NCBI GenBank assembly: GCA_943357015.1
Contig: CALRFZ010000022.1
Location: 1 to 10,533 of the forward strand
Reading direction: 5' to 3'
Source: Candidatus Staskawiczbacteria bacterium
Lineage (GTDB): Bacteria > Patescibacteriota > Minisyncoccia > Minisyncoccales > Staskawiczbacteraceae
Length of the DNA stretch: 10,533 nucleotides
Below, one piece after another: positions 4,418 to 10,533 of this stretch. Both the position numbers and the translations under genes were made by a program. The number at the start of each line of letters is the position of its first letter. The stretch's first letter is position 1. The notes below the pieces were generated by a model. The model had not been told where the DNA came from. It saw only the letters and a program-made list of their open reading frames with translations, and did not search any database.

Positions 4418-7400
4418 TCACTTAATCTCTACGCTGTATATATCGGCAATCTCGCTATTGGTAAAGGTGTTGTCTGTTATATTTGGGGTGGCCAAGACAT
4501 TGCCCACCGCAGGGTCGCTGTAAACATCAAGGTAGATGCCGTAGGTGTTGTTTTCAAAGTTGGAGTTGTTGATATTGGGACTTCCGCCCTGTAAATAAAT
4601 AGCATTGGCTTTCATAACAGAATTGAATTGATTGTGATTTATAAATTTAACGCTATCTATTGTTGAATTGGAATTGGTCAGCCACAAACCATTATTGTTA
4701 TTATCCTGCAACAAAGAATTTTTCAAGGTAATTTGTGACTGATCCACTCTAATGGCCGAAGGAAAATCGCGGTTGGAAAGGTCGCCCACGTGAGATCCGC
4801 CTGACAGAATACTGACATATTCTAAATTCGATCCCGCGCTCTGGTTGGTAAAATATAAACCCTTCCAATAGCCAGAGCGCCAAATTTTAAAAATTATTTT
4901 ATTATCTTGCGCTCCGACAGCGTTTAAGGCGCCGTCAATAACCAAGCCTGAAAAGGCATCTTTAAATTCTAAAACTACACCGGGCTCTAAAGTTAAAGTT
5001 AAATCTTTGGGTATTGCCAACATACTTTCAATTAAATAGGGCAGATCGGGGCTTAGAGTCATATTTTTTGATAAATCGCCGTGAAAGATAATGTCGTTTG
5101 AAGTGTTATTTTCAGCTTTATTTTGGGTAAAAACTGGATACGAAAACGGGCCAAAATAAATTGGGTCGCCATTTTGAGTAAAGTAATTATTATCAATAAT
5201 TGGGTTAGCTTCAATATTAGTATTAGTAGCCAAATCGTAAAGACTATAAATGTAAATTCCTAAAGTATTATTAGTAAAAGTTGAATTTTTAATTTCTGGC
5301 GTACCGCCGTAAACATAAATGGCTTTGGCTTCGTTTAGTCCCGATGGCCAATCGTGAGTATTCTGATTTAAAAAACTAACCGTATCAATTACTGACGGCG
5401 AATTAATTAGCATTAAGCCCCGATTTTTGTTATCTTCCAGCACAGAATTTTTTAACGTAATCTTTGATTGATCTACCCAAATAGTATTGCCCCAACCAAT
5501 GGGCGAAAAGCCGAGCGTAGATCCGCCGTAACGAACTTTAACATATTCTAAATTTGAGCCTGTGCTTTCGGGTGAAAAGTATAAACCCAGCCAACTGCCA
5601 GGATATGGAGCGGTGTCAGCACCATCGCCGTTAGCATCTTTGCCATATTGGTCGTCACGCCAAGAGGTAAAAATTATATTATCAGTATCCGTGCCTACGG
5701 CCTTTAAAGTTCCGTTAATAATAAAATTAGATTGCCTATCATAAAATTTTATCACTACGCCCGGCTCTATGGTGACAGTTACTCCTTTAAAAACCTGAAC
5801 ATTAGTGCCAGAAAATAGATATGGACTAAAGTCTTTTTTTAAAGTGACATTTTCCATAAAACTGTAAGGGTAATAGGTGTAAAGATGGTTGACGCTATTT
5901 TCTGTTTTTGGCGTGCCAAATATTTTGGCATTTTCTCTGTCATTGCCATTGACAGTAACGCCATTGTTGATTTTCCAGTTTTTATCGACACTTCCAAGAG
6001 CAATGGCGCTGACGCGTTCATAAGAATAGTGATTGTTGTCTATAATAAAACTGCTCTCGTCCCAGCCAGCCTGGGGGATATAAACTTGGTCTACATAACG
6101 GTTATTGGGCGCGCGCAGGTACAAGTAGTTTTTGCCAATGGATTGGGTAAAAATTTGATTGGCATTGAGGTTTGGTAGCGTGTCATCATCGGTTCTTTCT
6201 AAGAGAAAATAACTTTTGGCTAAAATAGTTTGATTATTGTCAAAAACGAAATTTAGCGTCTCAAGGTTATTGGTGCCCGAAACGATTTTCCAGCCGTCTA
6301 AATTAATATCCTTATCACTACGGTTGTAAAGTTCTAGCCACTGGTCTTTAGTGCTGGCATTGGTGCCGGCCAGCGCAACTTCGGTGATAATTACTGGATT
6401 TTTCAAATCAATGGTACGTTGTGGTGACCAGTTGCCCAAATTACCATCTTTATCAGTTGCGCGCGCCCGAAAAAAATAGGTATTATCATTAAACAATGAA
6501 TAGGGAGCAGACAAATATTCTTGAGTTTGACTGGTTGGATTTAACCAATCCTTCCAATCACCGTCATTTAATTTGTATTGGACTTGGTAAAAATCAATGT
6601 TGGTGCTGGGACTTGACCACTTAATGAACAAATTTTGCACGGGCGAGCCGGGAATATTGCTACTTGGATTAACTGAATAGTCGGTCAGATCTAAAAGGTT
6701 GATTTTGGGGAAGGTTTCTTTTGGGGTTGGCGTATCAGAAATTTTAAAGTCCTGACTGTTGTTGTCGGTATCTAGGCCCAAACTTTTGCGCTCTAAACTT
6801 TTGCCGTCGGTAATTGCAGGGGCTGATAAAGTTTCCGCAAAACAAGCAGTCAAGCCAAAGCCTACCCGGTCAACAATATTAGCATCATTGGCGTCAACAA
6901 TTTGATTGTGTGATCGCGCCAAGTAAACGGTATTGTTGTCTGATAAAGAAAAGCTGGCGGTCATATCTGCCAAATTAATTAATGTATCTGAAGCTTTGGA
7001 ATTGACCACCAAAAAAAATCCGTGAGGTAAAATTGTAGCGCCACTGGTAAAGTTTTTCTTGTAAATTTCTTTGATAGCGCACGGATCAGAATCGCTGTGC
7101 TTTTGCATCGACCAATCAGATAAATCCACAGCCACATCATTGGGGTTGTAAAGTTCCACCCAATCGTCATCGGTGCCACCTTTGCCGTCAATGCTGTCAA
7201 TTTGGATTTCGTTAATTAAAACTTTTTTCACAAGACTAATTTGGGTAAAAGCTGGGCTTTCCGCTTGCCAGTCGGATTCATTGCTTGCCACATCCTTAGT
7301 TTTGATTTGGAAGTAATAGGTTGTTTCGTCACTGCCGGTAAAATCTCGAGAGCCAGAAAAAGTTAAAGGCTGGGCTTGTAAACTTTGGTAGCTATCTTCT

Positions 7401-9367
7401 TGCCAAGCGCCATTTTCTTTTTTCCACCGAAAAGTATAGCCGGCAATGCCTGAAGCCTGAGCCTTACCACCCGTGTCAGTTAAATTAAAATTAATGGTAA
7501 AAGCTAGGTTGGTCTGTTTGGTGTCGACAGTAAATTCCGCTGTTGGCGCGATTGTATCTTTAGGAGTTTCTGGAATTTTAACTGGCGCCACAAAAATGCT
7601 ATTTTTAGCTTTGGGGGTGGGAATGTTAAGCTCAAAATCTGAAAAGTTGTTATCGGTATCGGTTGGTATATCTAAAATTAATTTTCGGCCAAGGCTTTGC
7701 CCGTCTGGCGGATTTGGCGCAGGCAATAGTTCATAATCTTGCGCCCCGCCAAAACCAACTTTATCGGTAATTTGACCATTGGGACTTTTTAAAAACAAAG
7801 CGTTATCTTGCGTTAAGGGATTGTCAATAAAAACGTCACCAACAAAACCAGAGCCTTGACGAGCAATTAAAAAATAACCTTTGGCGGTGATTTTTTTGCC
7901 CTCAAACAAGGTGCTGGGCGCAAAAGTTAAAAATCCAGAGCCAGTTTTGGTTTTTCTTTGCAAATACCAGCCAGTTAAATCAACATCTTGGTTATTGGGG
8001 TTATACAATTCCACAAATTCTTGCTTGGCGTCGGTAAGGCCCGCAATTTGCACTTCAGAAATTAAAATTTGGGGATAAACGACAGAATTTATGCCAGTAT
8101 CGGTGGCGATTTTTGGTGTAGTTTGAGTAACTGATAATTCTAGGTTTAATGCTGGGTTTTTGTCTAATAAATTTGCTTTTGCGTTGGTATTTTTTAATTC
8201 TGGCTTTTCTTGTAAAAGCGTGAGTTGTTGTTTTAATAGATCAATTCTTTCTAAAATATCATCTTGGTTGTCTTGGTCACTGGTAGGGGAATTGTTTGCA
8301 AGCTTGTTTTGAGTCTTGTTAATTGGTTGATTAAAACTTGGCAAAATTTCTTGCGCGCTAGAATTTGGCGCATCCGATGATAAATTTGAATCAACTGATA
8401 AAGAGGCAATAAAGGCGCTCTTTAAATCAACTTTTTGACTAATATATTCTAAAAACTGAGAAGCTTTTTGGTAGGTAAAAGTGGCGACATCTTGGGCGGT
8501 TTTGGCAACAGCGTCGCGAGTGTCATTGGCCTTTTTTACAGCGCTAGAACTAATGTCAAAAAGTAAGTCGTTAGCAACAAAGACTAGCGTCTTAGTTTTG
8601 TGTGTAAAAGTAATTGGCGGGGCATTAAAACAACCATCAGTTAAAAGCTGATTGTCGGATTCTGACAAACTTTTAATTTGATTTTGCATATCAGCGACAA
8701 TTTTATCTGGTACGCTTTTTAAGTAGACTTCGCTTAATGAATGTCCGCCAACAGGATTGTTTTGTTCTTTTTCGCTAAGCTCAATATCAATGTTGGCTGG
8801 TAAAGGTTTTTTAGCCGACCCCATAGCGGTAAGATCCCTAACTAAACTATTAATTAGTTTATCGCTACTGGAAGTTAACCACTGGCCATTACCTGCTACT
8901 CTGTCGGCGGGAGTGGCAATGTTGTAGACCGCAATTGATTCTTTGGGCACGCCATGTCCTATCAAATAATCGTAGGCGATGTTGGTGTAAAATGTGCCTT
9001 GGGAATGTCCTACTAAAAGAACTTTCCGGGTAGAAAGTTCTGAATGTACTTGGTTTAAAATGTTAGTTAGGTCATAATCCATTGCCCCGCCACTATATGC
9101 CTGCTGGGTTGCTTTGAAAATGTCTCCAATGCCAGCAAGGTGAGATTCGTTAAAGCCGTTGAGGAAAACAACATCATTCATTTTAGTAATTTCTTTAAAG
9201 TTTTTTTCTAACAGTTTTTTATCTGCTTTTGCAGATGTTTGATTGCCAAAAATTCCATTAACAAAAACCACAGAGACACCCTTGCTATTACAAGAGTTAT
9301 CTGAAAATGTTGTAGTCGGGAATGTGATTAGTGATAGAAAAAATAGAGAAAAAATGATTCTTCGCAT
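4418..9367 (-). CDS. Giant secreted protein: alpha/beta hydrolase, three lamin-tail domains, two Fn3-like domains, duplicated beta-helix
   Basis: The 1649-residue protein begins with a signal peptide (MRRIIFSLFFLSLITF, cleavage probably after Ser22). Residues 30-235 are an alpha/beta hydrolase: oxyanion strand VSVVFVNGIFG, nucleophile elbow GHSQG with Ser122, Asp155 in TPADRV and His209 in GGHSLSEVYL, a complete lipase/esterase-type triad. Residues 270-400 are a linker with coiled-coil stretches. Lamin-tail domains follow at about 432-590, 714-884 and 991-1153, each with an E-x-Q/A-x-A...ELYN start and the first two ending D-T-D-N-N...DF...TP. Fn3-like domains lie between them (about 606-712, 905-988). 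A right-handed beta-helix built twice (about 1195-1370 and 1455-1612) completes it. Only four Cys occur (26, 246, 763, 842), possibly two disulfides. No sortase motif or C-terminal membrane anchor is visible. Substrate unknown. The start follows the upstream stop codon by 1 nt (TAATATG), implying translational coupling. Confidence 0.88.
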   Translation of the reverse strand: MRRIIFSLFFLSLITFPTTTFSDNSCNSKGVSVVFVNGIFGNQTSAKADKKLLEKNFKEITKMNDVVFLNGFNESHLAGIGDIFKATQQAYSGGAMDYDLTNILNQVHSELSTRKVLLVGHSQGTFYTNIAYDYLIGHGVPKESIAVYNIATPADRVAGNGQWLTSSSDKLINSLVRDLTAMGSAKKPLPANIDIELSEKEQNNPVGGHSLSEVYLKSVPDKIVADMQNQIKSLSESDNQLLTDGCFNAPPITFTHKTKTLVFVANDLLFDISSSAVKKANDTRDAVAKTAQDVATFTYQKASQFLEYISQKVDLKSAFIASLSVDSNLSSDAPNSSAQEILPSFNQPINKTQNKLANNSPTSDQDNQDDILERIDLLKQQLTLLQEKPELKNTNAKANLLDKNPALNLELSVTQTTPKIATDTGINSVVYPQILISEVQIAGLTDAKQEFVELYNPNNQDVDLTGWYLQRKTKTGSGFLTFAPSTLFEGKKITAKGYFLIARQGSGFVGDVFIDNPLTQDNALFLKSPNGQITDKVGFGGAQDYELLPAPNPPDGQSLGRKLILDIPTDTDNNFSDFELNIPTPKAKNSIFVAPVKIPETPKDTIAPTAEFTVDTKQTNLAFTINFNLTDTGGKAQASGIAGYTFRWKKENGAWQEDSYQSLQAQPLTFSGSRDFTGSDETTYYFQIKTKDVASNESDWQAESPAFTQISLVKKVLINEIQIDSIDGKGGTDDDWVELYNPNDVAVDLSDWSMQKHSDSDPCAIKEIYKKNFTSGATILPHGFFLVVNSKASDTLINLADMTASFSLSDNNTVYLARSHNQIVDANDANIVDRVGFGLTACFAETLSAPAITDGKSLERKSLGLDTDNNSQDFKISDTPTPKETFPKINLLDLTDYSVNPSSNIPGSPVQNLFIKWSSPSTNIDFYQVQYKLNDGDWKDWLNPTSQTQEYLSAPYSLFNDNTYFFRARATDKDGNLGNWSPQRTIDLKNPVIITEVALAGTNASTKDQWLELYNRSDKDINLDGWKIVSGTNNLETLNFVFDNNQTILAKSYFLLERTDDDTLPNLNANQIFTQSIGKNYLYLRAPNNRYVDQVYIPQAGWDESSFIIDNNHYSYERVSAIALGSVDKNWKINNGVTVNGNDRENAKIFGTPKTENSVNHLYTYYPYSFMENVTLKKDFSPYLFSGTNVQVFKGVTVTIEPGVVIKFYDRQSNFIINGTLKAVGTDTDNIIFTSWRDDQYGKDANGDGADTAPYPGSWLGLYFSPESTGSNLEYVKVRYGGSTLGFSPIGWGNTIWVDQSKITLKNSVLEDNKNRGLMLINSPSVIDTVSFLNQNTHDWPSGLNEAKAIYVYGGTPEIKNSTFTNNTLGIYIYSLYDLATNTNIEANPIIDNNYFTQNGDPIYFGPFSYPVFTQNKAENNTSNDIIFHGDLSKNMTLSPDLPYLIESMLAIPKDLTLTLEPGVVLEFKDAFSGLVIDGALNAVGAQDNKIIFKIWRSGYWKGLYFTNQSAGSNLEYVSILSGGSHVGDLSNRDFPSAIRVDQSQITLKNSLLQDNNNNGLWLTNSNSTIDSVKFINHNQFNSVMKANAIYLQGGSPNINNSNFENNTYGIYLDVYSDPAVGNVLATPNITDNTFTNSEIADIYSVEIK
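4532..5785 (-). repeat. Protein-level tandem duplication of the beta-helix module
   Basis: Two stretches of the giant protein align along their length: residues 1195-1370 (5258-5785) and 1455-1612 (4532-5005). Shared landmarks in the same order are T(V/L)T(I/L)EPGVV, (I/L)xAVG, GLYF, GSNLEYV, VDQSxITLKNS, IDxVxF, (Y/L)xGG(T/S)PxI and NNTxGIY. The first copy has an extra loop with the Asp-rich segment DANGDGAD (1244-1251). DNA similarity is low, so the duplication is old. Confidence 0.85.
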
Positions 9368-9368
9368 A

Positions 9369-10199
9369 TTAGTTTGGCAAAGTTAGAGAATCAATGTCGC
9401 ATTCTTGATCTGTGGCAGGGATTGAATATGTGGTCATATATTTCTCAAAAACATCCGATTGCTTTTTTTTACGAAGATCAGTATTTAAAACCAAATCGTC
9501 TATTTCTTTTTGCCTATCATCTCCAACTGCCAATCCAGCCAATATTTTTTCGTGAGGATCTTTTAGGCTTATTTCTGGACCAGTTTCAGCAACACAATTC
9601 ATTCCACGACTCTCTTTTCTTATAGTCGCCACCAGCGTCCCGGAATCCACTACCTGCGTTAGTTCTAATTGCAAAGCCTGAGCGTATTGGAGCATTGCAG
9701 ACCGAATTTTGGCAGAATTTGGGTAGCGCTGGTAAATGGCTAGCTCCACATCATCACGGACAAAATTGTGGTTTGTGTCAATGCCTGAAATGGTAGAATC
9801 GTTTTGTGCTTGATCGGGCTTTGGTGGTAAATTATTGCCAAAAACATCAAACAGAGTAATTTTTTGACTGTTAATAAAGTCCACGGCCTTTTGGGTTTTT
9901 GATTGGCGCAATCTATCGCTGGTGCCCCATATTATTGAAAAAGCTAGTAGGGCAAGACAAATTAAATAAATTACCAAAACTGCTTTCCATAGTTTTTTAA
10001 ATTGGGGGCGCTGGGTTAAAAACTTGTCTTTGAAAAAAAAGATAAAAAGTGTGACTAAAGTAATGAAAAAGAAAAAAAAGGCCAATATAATGCGGTTAGT
10101 AAGATTTGGCACATAAAAACTATTAAAAAGTACTAAAATTAAAACAGCCGAAACAAGAATTTTTAACCCCACCACCAATGACTTTAAAAAAATGTTCAT
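9369..10199 (-). CDS. Three-helix membrane protein with an EF-hand-like calcium loop
   Basis: I do not recognise a named family for this 276-residue protein. Three hydrophobic helices lie at about 9-30, 36-57 and 72-92. The strongly basic loop between helices 2 and 3 (KDKFLTQRPQFKKLWK) suggests N-terminus inside and the C-terminal domain (93-276) outside. That domain contains DTNHNFVRDDVE (141-152), a perfect 12-residue EF-hand-type loop with ligands at positions 1, 3, 5, 9 and 12 (Asp, Asn, Asn, Asp, Glu); similar DxNxNxxRDDVE segments occur in secreted bacterial proteins. Cys202 and Cys267 could form a disulfide. It is the first gene of a two-gene operon and ends 1 nt before the giant surface protein, so a joint role at the cell surface is likely but inferred. 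No Shine-Dalgarno sequence precedes the ATG; the upstream region is A/T-rich with several -10-like words. Confidence 0.85.
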   Translation of the reverse strand: MNIFLKSLVVGLKILVSAVLILVLFNSFYVPNLTNRIILAFFFFFITLVTLFIFFFKDKFLTQRPQFKKLWKAVLVIYLICLALLAFSIIWGTSDRLRQSKTQKAVDFINSQKITLFDVFGNNLPPKPDQAQNDSTISGIDTNHNFVRDDVELAIYQRYPNSAKIRSAMLQYAQALQLELTQVVDSGTLVATIRKESRGMNCVAETGPEISLKDPHEKILAGLAVGDDRQKEIDDLVLNTDLRKKKQSDVFEKYMTTYSIPATDQECDIDSLTLPN

Positions 10200-10286
10200 A
10201 AATTATATATTTTAAATTTGTTGTAAAATATTAAAAAATAAAGTTAGTTTAATAATAACTCCTTTTGCTATAAGATGTAAGTGGTC

Positions 10287-10295
10287 TGTGGATAA
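10287..10295 (-). promoter_or_regulatory. Consensus DnaA-box-like 9-mer
   Basis: TGTGGATAA on the plus strand is the exact reverse complement of the consensus DnaA box TTATCCACA. A near-match, TTATACATA (10320-10328, one mismatch to TTATNCACA), lies 24 nt downstream. Both are in the A/T-rich divergent gap 10200-10368, just upstream of the candidate microprotein promoter. Two sites are too few to call an origin; regulation by DnaA or chance are both possible. Confidence 0.35.
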
Positions 10296-10298
10296 GTC

Positions 10299-10332
10299 TT
10301 GCAATTTAGTCAATATTTGTTATACATATAAT
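10299..10332 (+). promoter_or_regulatory. Candidate promoter of the 42-aa microprotein gene
   Basis: A weak -35 TTGCAA (10299-10304) is followed after 16 nt by TATACA (10321-10326) with an extended -10 TGT just before it. An alternative -10, TATAAT, overlaps at 10327-10332 but lacks a good -35. Either would start transcription around 10333-10339 and leave a leader of about 30-36 nt. The gene needs its own promoter because its upstream neighbour runs the other way. Confidence 0.45.
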
Positions 10333-10341
10333 TGTTTTGTG

Positions 10342-10370
10342 ATAACTTAAATTTTTGTGGGAGAAGTTAT
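10342..10370 (+). promoter_or_regulatory. Leader hairpin covering the start codon, with the ribosome binding site in the loop
   Basis: ATAACTT (10342-10348) is perfectly complementary to AAGTTAT (10364-10370), whose last two bases are the A and U of the start codon. The 15-nt loop holds the Shine-Dalgarno sequence GGGAG (10359-10363). With six A-U pairs and one G-C the stem is weak, which could permit temperature- or ligand-dependent opening, or may mean it rarely forms. The pairing is seen; the function is speculative. Confidence 0.35.
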
Positions 10371-10497
10371 GAAAAGCTTTTTGATTTCTGTTTGGAGTAA
10401 ATGGCAGGAACACGGAACGTCACTGGTGATAGTTTTGTTGGTGCTTGCCATACTAGGTTATTGTTTTGGGATCACAATGGATTGGTGGCAATACTAA
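10369..10497 (+). CDS. 42-aa single-pass membrane microprotein, unknown function
   Basis: The product has 42 residues: a short amphipathic Trp-containing N-terminus (MKSFLISVWSKWQEHG), one hydrophobic helix (about 18-35, SLVIVLLVLAILGYCFGI) and a short tail ending DWWQY. With Lys3 and Lys11 before the helix and Asp38 after it, the N-in, C-out topology is favoured. Support for a real gene is strong for its size: GGGAG 5 nt before the ATG, a promoter-like sequence upstream, and an intrinsic terminator 12 nt after the stop codon. It is not RpmH or another small ribosomal protein. I recognise no family; it could be a membrane regulator, a toxin-like peptide or a small envelope component. Aromatic residues cluster at both membrane edges (Trp9, Trp12, Trp39, Trp40, Tyr42), as in interfacial anchors. 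Confidence 0.72.
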   Translation: MKSFLISVWSKWQEHGTSLVIVLLVLAILGYCFGITMDWWQY

Positions 10498-10509
10498 ATA
10501 GTAAACTTT

Positions 10510-10533
10510 AGGCAGTAATTATACTGCCTTTTT
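10510..10533 (+). terminator. Intrinsic terminator after the microprotein gene
   Basis: AGGCAGTA (10510-10517) and TACTGCCT (10522-10529) form a perfect 8-bp stem with an ATTA tetraloop, followed by a T-run that reaches the window edge. Together with the promoter candidate it makes the microprotein a single-gene transcription unit. Confidence 0.85.

Larger units (their letters stand above)
10200..10368. other. A/T-rich divergent intergenic region
   Basis: This 169-nt gap separates the minus-strand surface operon from the plus-strand microprotein gene and must hold promoters for both. On the minus side, TATAAT (10207 to 10202) lies only 2 nt before the ATG, too close for a standard promoter, and other A/T-rich -10-like words cannot be ranked by eye. 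On the plus side are the DnaA-box-like sites and the promoter candidate listed separately. No further gene or RNA is seen. Confidence 0.7.

Noticed and set aside
4418..4420. UGA stop of the giant gene as evidence of a recoded UGA
   Set aside because: Reading through adds only four residues before TAG, and no gene in the window contains internal in-frame TGA, so the standard bacterial code fits.
5562..6178. Plus-strand ORFs within the giant gene (60-97 codons)
   Set aside because: They are shadows of a long, domain-rich minus-strand frame and show no motifs or ribosome binding sites.
10259..10266. Strong SD-like AAAAGGAG on the minus strand upstream of the 276-aa gene
   Set aside because: It is about 60 nt from the ATG and no ATG, GTG or TTG follows at usable distance before an in-frame stop, so I do not call a leader peptide.
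10200..10368. Replication origin
   Set aside because: One perfect and one near DnaA box in an A/T-rich gap is insufficient; no dnaA, dnaN or rpmH gene is next to it.
10369..10497. Microprotein as ribosomal protein L34 (rpmH)
   Set aside because: The size is similar, but the sequence is hydrophobic with few basic residues, unlike the Arg/Lys-rich L34.

Overview
The window looks like AT-rich chromosome from a member of the Candidate Phyla Radiation (Patescibacteria, Parcubacteria-like). This rests on the style of the proteins: a short Lys/Ile/Asn-rich S15, a CPR-type C4 TraR/DksA protein with a VCPEAKLC turn, lamin-tail surface proteins, and simple repeat-built hairpins between genes. Phylum placement is an inference. 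Stops are TAA, TAG and TGA, no gene needs UGA recoded, and genetic code 11 fits.

Left half, plus strand (1-4379). A promoter (TGGACA-17-TATAAT) precedes five co-oriented genes: rpsO (ribosomal protein S15), a NYN/LabA-type predicted nuclease, pnp (polynucleotide phosphorylase), a 202-aa disordered protein of unknown function, and a TraR/DksA-type zinc-finger protein. No intrinsic terminator is seen before the one at 4340-4379, so this is probably one operon built around ribosome and RNA metabolism. Three of its four gaps (409-501, 1003-1116, 3235-3318) are filled almost end to end by a long imperfect hairpin that stops 2-9 nt before the next start codon. Two hairpins are built from repeated CGAAT-type words and one from a 14-nt tandem unit. 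A single 33-nt arm of the first hairpin recurs alone at 4307-4339, next to the terminator.

Right half, minus strand (4418-10199). Two genes with a 1-nt gap form a cell-surface operon. The first encodes a three-helix membrane protein with a perfect EF-hand-like loop on its predicted outer side. The second encodes a 1649-aa secreted protein: signal peptide, alpha/beta hydrolase with a visible Ser-Asp-His triad, coiled-coil linker, three lamin-tail domains separated by two fibronectin-III-like domains, and a duplicated beta-helix. The two halves converge on a bidirectional terminator at 4340-4379.

Right edge, plus strand (10200-10533). An AT-rich divergent region holds a perfect DnaA-box-like 9-mer and a candidate promoter. 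It is followed by a 42-aa single-pass membrane microprotein with a good ribosome binding site and its own terminator. No RNA gene, insertion sequence, CRISPR array or integrase was seen. The best candidates for undescribed biology are the start-codon-proximal hairpin family, the hydrolase/lamin-tail/beta-helix protein with its EF-loop partner, and the autonomous microprotein.
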